DNA of 64,000 nt from Xanthostigma xanthostigma (Eukaryota > Arthropoda > Insecta > Raphidioptera > Raphidiidae), in contig OY754465.1 in NCBI GenBank assembly GCA_963575645.1, forward strand, positions 44,790,401 through 44,854,400, read 5' to 3'. The notes under the pieces are model-generated. The model did not search any database, was not told where the DNA came from, and saw only the letters and a list, made by a program, of their open reading frames with translations. The translations under genes were made by a program, and so were the position numbers. Positions 32,473 to 43,947 of the stretch are shown piece by piece. The number at the start of each line of letters is the position of its first letter. The stretch's first letter is position 1.

Positions 32473-33079
32473 GTAGGCTAATAACAAATAGGAAGATACT
32501 ATGGAAGGGGAAGAAGTATCTTGAATAGTGCATCGTAGTATAAAGTAATACTGCGAGGGTTTCACACACCGGTATCTCAGACTAGGTTAATAGTCGTAGT
32601 GGATGGCAGGCTTTAAAAAGGTTGAAATTTGATTAGAAATGCATATTTAAAAACTGAGCATGGAGTCAGTCAGGACAATCAGTTGTAACGTTCACATTAC
32701 ATTCTAACACACGCATTGTCGTGTACAGGCGCGGTAGCTTTTTTTCGCTTTTCCGAGATGAAATCATCAATAAATAAGTGAGGCAATTTCACTCGACACA
32801 ATACATTCCGCTTGCTCGGTATAAAACAACACTCTATCCTGACTGAACCTAATTTAAAAATCTGTTTTATAAACAAGTAGCAATAGTCCCCTGAGAAATC
32901 AGTGGAAATATAACAACAATCGTCTCTTTCCACGAGGTCACTCCTTAGAAGTTTTCAATAATTGTACATTTCTGCATTGAGCAATGTTTTTCACTCATTG
33001 TCATATTTGGAATAGTACGCATTTTTGTGCACAGACATTTTATCACGACATGTTCAAGTTATGAATATTTAACTTAAAA
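32473..33079. other. Intron sequence without recognised feature
   Basis: No frame or repeat that I can support. Confidence 0.4.
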
Positions 33080-33419
33080 TCTATACTATTATATAAAGCT
33101 GAAGAGTTTGTTTGTTTGGTTGAACGCGCTAATCTCAGGAACTACTGGTTCGAATTGAATTTTTTTTTTTTTGTTGGATAGCCCATTTACCGAGGAACGC
33201 TATAGGCTATATAATATCACGCTACGACCAATAGGAGCCGAACATCAATGAAAAATGTTGCAAAATGTTACTCAAAATTTGTCCGTCAGACAACAACTTT
33301 TGAACGGTAACTCCGATCATCATGAAAGACACAACATTCATCTCGACAAACTAAGATGAATGTGCGTATTCACCCCCCCTCGTTCTTTTGCACCGAGTGA
33401 AACCGAGCGGGACCGCTAG
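33080..33419 (+). mobile_element. Helitron family A, full-length copy
   Basis: Begins A/TCTATACTATTATATAAAG and ends GAGCGGGACCGCTAG/T at 33419. Small internal deletions (AAATTTGG lost after CATCATG). TC...CTAG ends and the terminal AGCGG/CCGCT hairpin are intact. Confidence 0.85.
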
Positions 33420-33497
33420 TTCTGGTATATGTAAAAAATGCAAATATATGATTAAAATAGTGCCTATATAAACATTGAAATTACAGATTTATGAACT

Positions 33498-33600
33498 AGC
33501 AGCCCGGTCCGAATTCGTCTGGATTTGTGGATTGTCTATTAAAGATAGACATATTATGCTCCAGCGAATTTTCTTATAGAACAATAACCGTATTCGCCCG
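33498..33600 (-). repeat. Helitron-like family D, terminal fragment
   Basis: CTAGCAGCCCGGTCCGAATTC then TTTGTGGATTGTCTATTAAAG, matching the ends at 46908 and 47847. On the minus strand it ends in CTAG. Confidence 0.55.
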
Positions 33601-34234
33601 GTGTTATTTGTTTTATTATAAAATACATCAATTAATTTATTAACCAGTTATAAGCAAAATGAAATTTTTGGGAATTTTCATAAAGAAAAAAATCGCATAC
33701 ATAGTAGAGATTCGCATAGGATGTCCGTTCGCGGCTACATTACAGACATTGTCCCGTTGCTCCCACTTATTATTATAGATACACCCTTCGACAAATAACC
33801 TTGATCCCACCACGGGCGATCGGAATATGGCTAAGTGGTGGGGCAATCGGAATGCTCAAGTAATAGGAGTCCATCAAAATGTAATTAATACAGGTGATTC
33901 TTAAGTTGATTCTTTTTTTTTACAGCGTGTAGAAATCAAATGGATGAACAAATATTTCAAGTAACATTTTTATCAAAACTCAAAAATGAAAGAGAAACAG
34001 ACTTTCAAAGTTTTATTAAATTTTATCAAATTTTGAGGTCGGTTCTGGAGTTTTATGGTCACTATGGAAATCTGTTATGCCAAGTATTCACAGAATTTGT
34101 ACAAAGTTGTCCCCGTTTTGTTGGACACAAAGATACATGCATCGTAGTCATGCATCTGTACATGCTTGTAGTAGCGATAAGGGCCTTCAGTGAATTATTT
34201 GGGATGCATTTTCGATTTCATTTCTTCGCGTGTG

Positions 34235-34655
34235 TTAAGAGTATTCGTCCCTGCAAACACCCCCTGCACCCTTCATCGTTTCCCCTCGCCTAAAAACGGT
34301 TCGCGCTCTCCCGACGCTATTTTTAAAGCTAGAGTGTTCTAGTAAACGCCAAATGAAAGACAAAGAATCAGACTACAGATCCTTCAGGCGAATTTTTTGA
34401 AAAAAAATTCCTGAAAAAACTTACAACCTTTTGAAAAAAATAATAAGTTACGTAATATTTCACACGTAGGCGAAACTGTTTTTCCAAAAATTCGCCTGAA
34501 GGATCTGTAGTCTGATTCTTTGTCTTTCATTTGGCGTTTACCAGAACCCTCCAGCTTTAAAAGTAGCGTCGGGAGAGCGCAAACCGTTTTTAGGCGAGGG
34601 GAAAAGATTTGAGATGAAGGGTGCAGGGGGTGTTTGCAGGGACGAATACTCTTAA
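34235..34655. mobile_element. 421-bp fold-back element
   Basis: Arms of about 175 bases. TTAAGAGTATTCGTCCCTGC at the left and the reverse complement at the right end. Also AAAAACGGTTCGCGCTCTCC against GGAGAGCGCAAACCG, and TTCAGGCGAA against TTCGCCTGAA. The AT-rich centre is about 70 bases. Nested in the element at 33893-35612. Confidence 0.8.
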
Positions 34656-35320
34656 CCGGGCTTTTAAATTAGGTACTTAAAATAAAAATTAAAATTTAAT
34701 TAACCTTTGAACGGCTGTTTCTCTCTTATTTCTATAAGTGTTGATAAAAAATTTACTTAAAATATATGTTCGTCTATTGCACATACCGCTAAATTAGCGG
34801 TATGTGCTTTATTATCGCTTTGAGCGTCAGAGCTGACTTTCGTTCATATAAGAAGTTATATCTAAGTTAATTTCACACGAAATCCATTCAAATTGAAGCT
34901 TTTTCAAAAGAGGAGATTCTGATCTATAAAACAGAACCATTTTTAAATCAATTCGAGTTCATAAATACTATTAAAATTGTAATTGAAAGTTACAAACAGC
35001 AGTTGTCGGTTGGTCTGTACGTATGAACATATGTACGTATGTACGTACGTCACGACTCTACAGATCGCAATTTTGGTCGGATTGCCTTGGGTTATATTTT
35101 ATTCACTTTGTTTACTATCAGACCAGAACCCTATTTAAATTCACATAAATGTGTTCAGTAGTTTAATTTTTATAAACAGTTTTATTTTATTATTTTTGAC
35201 AGCTAATAGTTAAAATAAAAAACCTTAAAAAAACAAAAAAATACCTATTACTGTTATTGTAATGTAGTGTATTACGTAGAATAACTGCTCCACTTCTATA
35301 CCATAATAACAACGCAAGCT
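34656..35320. other. Intron sequence without recognised gene
   Basis: Contains a GTACGTATG iteration (35024-35050) and a short palindrome TACCGCTAAATTAGCGGTA near 34785. Nothing coding. Confidence 0.4.
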
Positions 35321-35323
35321 GGG

Positions 35324-35398
35324 ATATCAGAATGGCCGAGTGGTTAAACGCGTAGTCCAGTAATAGCAAGGTGCCGAGTTCGATTCCCGCTGACACCA
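35324..35398 (+). tRNA. tRNA-like sequence (class II, Leu/Ser type), probably a pseudogene or SINE head
   Basis: ATATCAG, then an A-box-like TGGCCGAGTGGTTAAACGCG, then a B-box-like GAGTTCGATTC, ending CTGACACCA. The acceptor stem pairs in five of seven positions. The T stem and the anticodon region are poor and the variable arm is collapsed. It is followed at once by AAGTAATATTTTTTTTTTTT and a long T-rich tail. The layout resembles the tRNA-like at 52472, so a retroposed tRNA-derived unit is more likely than a working tRNA gene. Confidence 0.5.
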
Positions 35399-35399
35399 A

Positions 35400-35610
35400 G
35401 TAATATTTTTTTTTTTCTATTCCATTTTATTTTTATTTTTTTTTCTATTTTTTTAATTGTTTTTTTTTTTTTAAATCTATTTTCTCAATTTTTTTTCATT
35501 ATAATATGTACAGTGGAAAACTTGCGGGATGTGCACTTTTGGTTTTGCCAACTATTTGATTTCTACACGCTGTTAAAAAAGAAGAATCAACTTAAATATC
35601 ATCCTGAATA
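35400..35610 (+). repeat. T-rich tract and repeat R10
   Basis: Poly-T-rich 35400-35480, then TTTTCATTATAATATGTACAG and CTTGCGGGATGTGCACTTTT. These recur inverted at 43780-43935. The two copies flank exon 36523-36634. Confidence 0.65.
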
Positions 35611-36104
35611 TTCACTCAAAAATTAATTTAAATAATCACGTAAAACATAGCCTATATTCTATAACATTTCTGGAGTCTAAGAAATGTTTCAAAAAAAGTT
35701 TCAATAATCGCATAAAACTATAAATATAGTTGACCGGCTCCATGCAAAAAATAAAAAAAAACAATTATGATGTAAAAACGAAGTTAGATTAGGGCAAAAC
35801 TATGATAGTCCTATAACAGTCGCTGCAGAACTGAATACCTCGCAGATAATTTGTGTTCTTTTTACTTTTTCTGTCCCCTTTTTTACAACATACAACCACT
35901 TTTAACGTTCTTTTGCTGTCGTAATGGCTTTTATTCTGTATCTATTTCTATTACTTTAACAGCACTCTTGGCGGAGATTATATCGCACTTTATCCTCCAT
36001 GTATTTATTGCAATGCGCGACAATGAATTGGAAATGTTTTATTTATTGTTGCTTATTAAGACGTAATGAAAATAATGACTTTCTTAATAAAAATAAAAAT
36101 ACAT
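35611..36104. other. Intron sequence without recognised feature
   Basis: AT-rich; short frames only. Confidence 0.4.
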
Positions 36105-36510
36105 TACAACAGTGGCGGTCCTTTATGAGCGCTGCTGAGCCTCAGAACAACCAAAATCTTGTGGACTTCATAATTTTTCACCGTGCAACTCGGGACGCAC
36201 CATTTATAAATTCTATCAGATTTGCTTCTGAACTAATAGCTTTGAGCGAATTCTTACAGATGTCGCTACTTGCTACTAAAACAGTTTTTTGCTTTCTTTT
36301 GAACTAATAGTTGTGAGTTAATTCTATCAGATGTCGTTATGTTACTAAGACAGTTTTTTTGACAAAACACTGTAATTTTGTACAAATATTTAATAAAAAC
36401 TATCCTATAGTGCAAGTTGCACAAAGTACAACATATTTACAAAATTTCATTAAAATCGGTTTCGGAGATTAACGTGACCAAAATTGTGCCACGAGAATTT
36501 TATATATATA
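36105..36510 (-). repeat. Dispersed repeat R5, with Helitron-type end
   Basis: CAGTGGCGGTCCTTTATGAG and ACAACCAAAATCTTG match 24548-24630. A tandem block (TTGAACTAATAGTTGTGAG and GAACTAATAGCTTTGAG) spans 36226-36330. It closes with TATATATATAGAT, the inverted form of a Helitron 5' end. It lies 13 bp from exon 36523-36634. Confidence 0.5.
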
Positions 36511-36522
36511 GATTGTACTTAC

Positions 36523-36634
36523 ATTGGCGAGTTGATCAAAGCGTCCAAACAGTTCGTTGAGTAGCCGCACGAGTTCCTGCGCAGTGCATTGTGACGCCAG
36601 TACAGTGAAGCCGACGATATCGGCAAACAGGATA
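36523..36634 (-). CDS. rut: Adenylyl cyclase exon: C1 start with first metal-binding Asp
   Basis: Acceptor TGTTACAG before 36634, donor GTAAGT after 36523. With two bases from the previous exon it encodes 38 residues: [20 protein letters not shown] then [25 protein letters not shown] carries the first Mg2+-binding aspartate of C1 (codon 36621-36619). [19 protein letters not shown] is a hallmark of animal type 1 cyclases. It joins QKHENV on one side and DNHCLR on the other. Confidence 0.97.
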
Positions 36635-36639
36635 CTGTA

Positions 36640-37254
36640 ACAACAGATAACGGAAGTTAGCGGGTAGAGTCCTATCTTATCGAGTTCAATTTGACTTGCG
36701 TTACCTGCATATGGCTATTCGCTGAATATGTTTGGCAAGACTGTCAACAGTGACAAGCAAGAATAGTAGCTTTGTTGGTAAAGCAATTAAAGCAAAACGA
36801 CTAGGTTTAGCTCGACATTGCACGGAAAAATATAAATAATAATTAGGAAAATAAGAATAATGAACTGTTCAAATATAACGGAACGATTGTCATGAAGGGA
36901 GAGAGGGGTATAATAACGTTATGAATGAGAATAAAAACGTTACGTAATATTTCAAAAGAACACACGAAACACCCGGTTCAGAAGCAAATTGCAGACAACA
37001 GACTCGATGAAGTGTGTGGGTTTTCGTTTATCGTGCTTTTCTAAAAAAATTTAATTGTTCCGCGCCGTGCGAGGTTATACAATCGATTCAGTGCCTCGAA
37101 TAGCATAACAGGCATGAGCAACGTCGTAGTTAGTACATTTCAATAAAAGTGTATTTAAAAAAAATGAGTTCGTGTAACCTTTACGGTTGAAGTAAAATTT
37201 CTTTAATTTTAATATTTATTTCTGGTATATATTTATTTTTATTGTTATTATTTA
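36640..37254. other. Intron sequence without recognised feature
   Basis: A GTGTAACCTTTACGGTTGAAG block at 37173 recurs at 56733 and, inverted, at 61403. Otherwise unassigned. Confidence 0.4.
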
Positions 37255-37560
37255 TTGGGTCCAGTACCTACGATAACTTGATGTGCACAAATTTTGACTT
37301 TTTTTTAAATCATAGAAACGTTGAATTTTTAACGTTCCAAAAAAAAGCTTTACGGATTATTCACAAATTTCCTCAAAAAAACGTAAGAATTTTTCATCTT
37401 TCACTGTCATTTTTTTAATTTATCCAATCAGAAATCACATATACCTATATACACTTCATAGCAACTGGTGTAGAATTACTATATTACTATCTCACTTTGT
37501 ATACACGACCCCGCAATTGTTTTTTAAAGAACTCCCCCTAAACGCCCTCCCCTTTTCCGC
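37255..37560 (+). repeat. Dispersed repeat R2, second copy
   Basis: ACTTCATAGCAACTGGTGTA, ACTATCTCACTTTGTATACAC and AAACGCCCTCCCCTTTTC match 20020-20330 in the same orientation. Confidence 0.7.
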
Positions 37561-38295
37561 TATGTATTAGATAGATAAATTGTAGATTATAGATGCTCAA
37601 CAGCTGAGAACATCAGCGTCCGCTACGTGTTAAATACGTTACAATTAATTGAATTAATTGATACTATTGATACTATTGTGCTTAGAAAACACAGTTATAA
37701 GTTAAGAAAAATTGCTGAATTTTTTTTGACCGATTGACTCCAAAATCTATCCAAATGCCGCAAACCCGATCTTAATCTGTTGATTCTCTCTAAAGATATC
37801 GTACGACACACATAAGGACCTCTATCCAAAAATAGTCTGAATAGATTCCTAGGATCCCAAAACGTCGAGATCTGATAATTTTCGAAAATCGGACCAAAAA
37901 AATGTTCAAGTTTAAAAGTCTGTTATAGCAAAGGACAAAATAACGCGCTGTGTAATCTACGTTTATGATATTAAAATTTTACAAAATAAATAGCTTTTGA
38001 ATGAGCGACGGAGTCAGTTTATGGAGAAGAGATTTATTAAAAAAGTATAAAAACTTTTCAGTTGACGTATGCACATTATTAGTATTATGTCTGTTATAAT
38101 AAATCCGGCTGTAAATGCAGTAAGGCAGATTTTTACATGTTTCCGTATTTCATGTCAACATGAAGTGACACTAGAGAGATAAAGGAGCTAAAGAACGAGA
38201 TAAACTAACGTCGAGAGATTCTATCGCCACCGGTATAAATGATACGTCCTCGACATCGACCAGTGGTGTACGCAACACAAATCACATTAAGGCCG
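37561..38295. other. Intron sequence without recognised feature
   Basis: No supported frame, repeat or structure. Confidence 0.4.
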
Positions 38296-38470
38296 TGTTC
38301 AGGTGAGGCGTTTTACGCGCGAGTCCACTCGCGCGTTGACCCTCGCGCGTACTCGAGATACTAGAGCTACATATATCCCGTCCAGATGCCTACGCGCGTT
38401 TCCTAACTCGCGCGTAAAACGCGTGCAATGAGCGGGACTCTCGACTCGCGCGTTTTACCCCTTTTTATCA
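38296..38470. repeat. CpG-rich inverted-repeat element
   Basis: CGTTTTACGCGCGAGT near 38318, its inverted form ACTCGCGCGTAAAACGCG near 38407, and GACTCGCGCGTTTTACCC near 38442. Very CpG-rich against an AT-rich background, like PIF/Harbinger-type MITE ends. Target duplication not seen. Confidence 0.5.
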
Positions 38471-38512
38471 AAAAAAGCGGTGTTTTCATACAGTAGTCGT
38501 ACGAATAATTAT

Positions 38513-38598
38513 AAAATCGGGGATATTGTCATCGGGGATAATGTCGTTCGGGGATTAAAATCGGGGATATTGTCGTCGGGGATAATGGTTCGGGGAAA
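38513..38598 (+). repeat. Two 42-bp tandem units
   Basis: AAAATCGGGGATATTGTC...TCGGGGATAATG repeats twice, each copy itself containing CGGGGATA halves. Confidence 0.7.
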
Positions 38599-38599
38599 G

Positions 38600-38921
38600 T
38601 GTCATGTCACCAGTCATAATACCAGACAGAGACATAATATTATGCTTCACCAAGCTTTACACAAGCATACATTTGTTACTAAATCTCCCACTCATGCAGG
38701 TACGGCAATTTATAATTCTTTACCACCCGAAATAAAAAATATAAGTAACATACACAAAAAACACAAACTTAAAGACTTTCTAGCCATCAATGCGTTTTAT
38801 TCATTAGATGATTTTTTTAATATAATGTTATAATTTTTTGTAATATTTTATATTTTCGACTTGTCACATCCTTGTACTGGGCTTTCTGTGAATAAAAATA
38901 TCTATCTATCTATCTATTTCA
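38600..38921 (+). pseudogene. LINE 3' end with (TATC)n tail
   Basis: A plus-strand frame gives HTFVTKSPTHAGTAIYNSLP then PEIKNISNIHKKHKLKDFLA and ends near 38833. This is the conserved C-terminus of CR1/L2/Jockey-type reverse transcriptase proteins. The 3' UTR has GAATAAAAATA then (TCTA)n at 38889-38918, a typical LINE tail. 5'-truncated; the frame upstream of 38600 is unrelated repeat. Confidence 0.75.
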
Positions 38922-40148
38922 TACAATTTCCCTAGTTCCGGGAGAACTACGATTGGAGAGAAAATGGCCAGATAATATAAGAGGCGGAACTCAAGCGGAG
39001 CCATTGAAACAAGTATATCGTTGTGTGAATTGAAAAGGTCTCTCTTTAGGTACGCATGTGGTTGTGTCGCGTTTGACTGTAGTTCGGTTGTAACGACACA
39101 TCGCGTGTCACTGACGTGAAAGTTTTCCGCTCAGTAATTTTCACAGAGAAAACTGTTTGAAGGCTAGAAGAAAATCTATATTATACACATGCGTATATTC
39201 AGCGCGTAATAGTGATGAACCGACAAATTATACAGTAGGTTTGCAAGAGAAAAATGGATAAAAAAAGTTTTCATCAACGTATCTCGAATACAAAAACAAA
39301 CGAATTTTAAGTTTCTGTTTTCTTCTATAAATTGGTACCTACATATTTTGCACATTGTTCGTTATTTGAGAATTTCAGATATTATTAAAAGATTGAGCAC
39401 ATGCAAGCCACTCCTAAGAAAGTGAATGTTCATAAATCCACTTTCTGGTTTGGGGAGGGTGCAATTGGTCAAAAATTTCTGTCGCTGGTATTTCCCGGTC
39501 ATTTTGCTCTATAGAACCTAAAAATGAAGCGGCAGATTTTTTTTCCATTTTTTTACCATCTTTGACATTTTTTATCCCCCTTATCTTAAAATGGGTCCAG
39601 ATTCCGCCTATATATCATATAAGAAAAAATAATCTAAATTACTTAAATACTTAAATGTACAAGGTATACACAAAGCTGTACGCGCTTTTTGTATGATTTT
39701 TTGTACTCTCTTCTCGTTGAAATACATTTTATTTAATCATGAGTATTACACCCTGTATAATTTTATCATCATTTTATGTACGAACGTAATGGTGATACAG
39801 TGATATGTGAAAGTATTAAAAATGCAATAAAAGTAGTAAAAACGGTCTAGCATTTATCTGCCTCGTACGGCATAACAAAGACCGAAAGTTATATTATACA
39901 TTTATCAAATAAAGATCAAAGTTTTACAAAATGGTGGAAGTGTGCAGATTTTAGATAGTGCAGGGATCTTTGCCTGGAGAAAGTACGTCAACTGAAATTT
40001 ATCATTAACGATGTATTTATTATTTGACAATAAAGAAAATATAGTTTTCTACATTATTTTTCTTGTCATACAATAGTCATTTATCGTACATACACAACAA
40101 TAATGAATAATGATGCAGTGATGTTTTAGTTCCAAATAAAAAATATAT
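38922..40148. other. Intron sequence without recognised gene
   Basis: TAGTGATGAACCGACAAATTAT at 39210 resembles 49002 (TAGTGATGAACCAACAAATA), possibly another hAT-like end. ACACCCTGTATAA at 39749 is the inverted ACAGGGTGT terminus style. Boundaries not found. Confidence 0.35.
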
Positions 40149-40625
40149 ACCAAGATCCCAGACCAGCCAGACCTACGTCATTTCAGTACGGCTAAGATTT
40201 TATCAGTAAATGTACAGTATTTAGTTAAAAACGTATGCCAATTTGCTAGCTTGAAAGCGGGGGCCTCTTAGTGAAAACTAGTTCTAAAGGTATATAAAAC
40301 ACGCGCTGACCTATGTACCAACGTACGCAACGGTATTATGCATGAATATGTGTGCGAGTGAGAGCATTGATTATTTTTTTTGACATTTCTTGAAGATGTC
40401 AAAAAAATCATCTAATACTCTCACACGCACTCATATGTACGCATACAATATCATTACGTACGTACGTAGATAAACACGTGTTTTATGTACCTTTAGAACA
40501 TGTTATCTCTAAAGAACCCCCGCTTTCAAGCTATAGCTAATTGGCATACGTTTTTAACTAAATACTGTACATTTACTGATAAAATCTTAGCAGTACTGAC
40601 ATGACGTAGGTGGGATTTTGGTCCT
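40149..40625. mobile_element. About 477-bp imperfect fold-back element
   Basis: Outer arms AAGATCCCAGACCAGCC...CCTACGTCAT and inverted ATGACGTAGGTGGGATTTTG. Inner arms TTAGTTAAAAACGTATGCCAA and TTGGCATACGTTTTTAACTA. Centre TTGACATTTCTTGAAGATGTCAA. Arms are diverged enough to be old. Confidence 0.75.
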
Positions 40626-41654
40626 TTGCGCACATTTTTAGCTGTCCGCAACTAATCAAAGAATTTTTGTTTTGGTTGAAAACTTTGGCTTTTATAACAC
40701 TCTATTGTTGCAAATTCGGGTGTAAGCTTTTAGATCCCGCCATTTTGTTAATTTTCAAAAAAAAATCTTCGATTAAGTCCTAGATTTACTATTAAACTAA
40801 AGACTTTTCTTTGTTTTATCGATTTTGGATAAACCAGCACAAAGTTATAATGGTCACCGCAAAGCATTACCTACTTGTGAGAGGGGTTCAACAGATGGCT
40901 AGAACTTTGCCCAAATTTTTTTTTTTTAATTTAATAAGTCAAGTTAAAATATTATTAGTTTCATAAAATAAACTAAATTTTGTCGAATTTTTTTTTTTAA
41001 TTTTTTCATGCCTTTGACTGCCCCTAGCCCCTTAAACAATATAAATAATTCGTTCCCCGCCCCAAAATATTTCTGATTTTCAATAATATAAAAAAACTAA
41101 ATTTTAAAAAAATCATCAAAATCGGAGCTGTTTTTGCGAAGTTCGAAGTAAAAGGCTTCATTAACGCGACTAAATATGTCACACCGAAATGTCATTGATA
41201 TTTAGGAAAAGACGAGCGCTTCTCTCTCGTATTGGATGTTGTCATCACTATATTGTATTAACTAATATATGGAATGCTTAGATCCATTTATATATTTTAA
41301 CGTCTTTGGCTCTAATGCTATAAGCAGTGCAGCCAATCTAATCGTCTCTTTGACACATTTGCCGCATTGCTTGTATTGCTACTACCGTTCGTCGTCGTTC
41401 CAATATGGAAGGACGTCGTCAATGTTGACACAATACATAAAGCGCCATAAAGTACGGTAATGTTTACATCTCCTAAGACCGTTTAGCGTAAAATTCTCTA
41501 TCGTGTACGTGGGGTCATTTAACCGAATGTAATTTAGGCTGAGTGTTGGTGAACAGTTTTACTGCAGTTGAATTGATACAAACCTTCTGCTGTAAGCCGG
41601 AACCCAGTGGACTACTGGCGATAAGCAAAGAAAAACAAGAAGTGAACACATGCA
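40626..41654. other. Intron sequence without recognised feature
   Basis: AT-rich, poly-T tracts, no supported frame. Confidence 0.4.
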
Positions 41655-42765
41655 GTAGTTAGCATTATTATTTGACAGTGTACAACACGATATTTTACTT
41701 AACAAACTTCATTATTATGGCTGCAGAGGTACGCCTCACGCATTACTTAAGTCGTATCTTACAGATAGGTATCAAAAAGTAGTTACAAACCAGGGCGAGT
41801 CACAGTACGCCAGAATAGAGTGCGGAGTTCCTCAAGGCTCTATCTTAGGCCCACTTTTATTCATAATATATATTAACGACTTGCATGCCAATATTATTGA
41901 TTCTTCTATTCTCAGTATTTACGAATATCCTTTTCAGTTGCAAAAGCTGGCTCAGAATACCATTGAAATGGCCTCCATTTGGTTTACATCAAATAAACTC
42001 CTGCTAAATAAGGATAAAACTCAACACTGTATTCTTCCGTACTGTGCGTCTAATATTACAAATTGTGTAAAGTTTCTTGGACTACTCATTGATAGCGATT
42101 TGAAATGGAAATCACACATTGACCAGTTATGTCAAAAATTATCAAAACTCTTATATCTGTTGAGAAAAATCGCGGAATATGCATCCATAGAGGTCACAAA
42201 AAACATCTATTATGGTCTTTTCCAATCTAATATCAAATATGGAATTTTGCTATGGGCTCACTCTCCTGATGCTGTAAGAGTGTTCCGACTTCAAAAACGA
42301 GCTTTGAGAATAATCACCAAAAGTAATCCAAGAGATTCTTGCAAACCTCTCTTTAAACAACACAAAATTTTAACATTACCATCACTTTTTGTCTACGAAA
42401 ATTTGCTTTACGCTAAACAAAATTTTCCAAATTTTCAGTTAGTTGAGGAGGTACACTCTTACAACGTTAGGAACAGTACCAATATTCGCATTCCACTTTT
42501 CAAACGTAATAAGTTGACAAATGGGCCAAACTACTTGTCACTTAAATTGTATAATCAGCTCTCAGTTACCATAAGAAACCTACGAATTAATCATTATTCA
42601 AAAGAAATCAAGCGTATATTAACAAATCAACCGCTGTATAATTACAAAGATTTTTCTTTTAATTAATGCATATGCTTTACTGACGATTTTGTAATTTGTT
42701 GTAAAACTTTTTCACAAATAAACTGTTCTATTCTATTCTATTCTATTCTATTCTATTCTATTGGT
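41655..42765 (+). mobile_element. LINE, 5'-truncated, with (TTCTA)n tail
   Basis: Contains an open reverse-transcriptase frame (41671-42666), a short 3' UTR with CAAATAAACTG and a (TTCTA)n tail at 42719-42762. Related to the CR1/L2/Jockey assemblage by its C-terminal domain. Truncated within the palm domain at the 5' side. Confidence 0.85.
41671..42666 (+). pseudogene. LINE reverse transcriptase fragment lacking YADD
   Basis: A 331-codon open frame starts FDSVQHDILLNKLHYYGCRG (motif A region). It continues with ECGVPQGSILGPLLFIIYIN (motif B), then should reach YADD. Instead NDLHANIIDSSILSIYEYPF follows and the catalytic YADD is gone, probably by a small deletion. The rest is standard: WFTSNKLLLNKDKTQ, FLGLLIDSDLKWKSHIDQLC, and the C-terminal LQKRALRIITKS and LYNQLSVTIRNL blocks. 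An open but catalytically dead frame. Confidence 0.85.
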
Positions 42766-43947
42766 GTCATGTATACAAAAGTAGAAGTACGTAATAAACT
42801 TCGAATACCTTCCAAAGTATATGTGTTAAGACCATATATTTAATACCATCTAAATTGCTAGCAAAGATCGAGAGAAAGACTTAAACACTACGGTGCAGAC
42901 GCACGTCTGTCTCACTTATTATACTCTGAGTCTCATGGTCATGTCCGTGAATGGAGCATGCGCGTCAGTTGCAGCGTTAGTTTGCACATGGAACTACGCT
43001 GCTCTATTCCACTTACTAATTGCCCTACTACAGACGCGGCACTTCCGCACAAAGGGTCAAGTAAAAAGAGTGAGATAGGAAACAGTCATTAGCGCAGTAG
43101 CAAGGCTGTGACGGTTCTGTTACCGTTCTCTGGCTGCTTGGAACAATCCTATAATCGAGCAGTTGCAACGCACACAGTGACTGCTCGTGAGCATGGTTAT
43201 ATCTAGACAACGCGACACAGAACAGGGAAACGCTTGTCTTTTCAGTGTCACAGGTTACATTTATTCATTGAATCCACAATGTTTTTAGTTTTCTACGTCA
43301 TCTGCCCCTGAGAAAAAGTAGCAACAGCAGCGATTTTTCCTTAAAATCCCTATTGCAACGTGATTTGAGCGAGCAGCTCGAACGGTTGACAGTGACTGCT
43401 CGAGCGGTTCGTGTATAATGTATGTTGTTCAATGATTAACAGCTCAAGCTGTCCGTGCATGCTATTATAGAAAACAAATGACTGCCTCCTATTTTGTTAA
43501 CAGTTCATTGGTGGTGTGTGACGACACACGAACGGTTGTATAATCGACCACACATGGTCCATCCAATCTAATTTACGGCTTCAAAACTATGTAGCATAAA
43601 CGCTAGCATCGTCCTGGCAATCAAAGTGACTCCCCGAAGGATTTTCTGTTTCTATATATACATGCTGTACATCTAGAACAACAGATGCTTGGGAAAAACC
43701 AATCAAAGCATTGCATTTTCCTCTTAAAATTGGAATTCGATTTCTCCCATTGTTGTCCATTTTTCTCTACTACATTACTCGAGAAGTAATTGGCAAAACC
43801 AAAAGTGCACATCCCGCAAGTTTTACACTGTACATATTATAATGAAAAAATTGAGAAAATAGATTTAAAAAAACATTTAAAATTTTTTTTAAAAATTAAA
43901 AATTAAAAAAAATAAAAATATATGAAAAATATACCTACTATATTATA
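42766..43947. other. Intron sequence with R10 (inverted) and a half palindrome
   Basis: At 43094-43150 TGTGACGGTTCTGTTACCG...TGCTTGGAACA matches one arm of the palindrome at 60190-60333. At 43780-43935 AAAAGTGCACATCCCGCAAG and TACATATTATAATG are R10 inverted relative to 35510. A minus-strand frame through 43621-43790 shows no known family. The rest is unassigned. Confidence 0.45.

Larger units (their letters stand above)
33893..35612. mobile_element. Compound 1.7-kb element with about 55-bp inverted ends
   Basis: Left end CAGGTGATTCTTAAGTTGAT ... ACAGCGTGTAGAAATCAAAT; right end is the reverse complement (ATTTGATTTCTACACGCTG near 35556). Inside lie a fold-back (34235-34655), a tRNA-like sequence (35324-35398) and a 117-codon plus-strand frame from 33940. 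That frame starts right after the left end and shows no family I recognise. The interior may be remnants of a larger transposon. Confidence 0.55.

Noticed and set aside
34785-34806. Palindrome TACCGCTAAATTAGCGGTA as an operator
   Set aside because: No regulatory context in an intron; likely a chance or repeat-derived palindrome.
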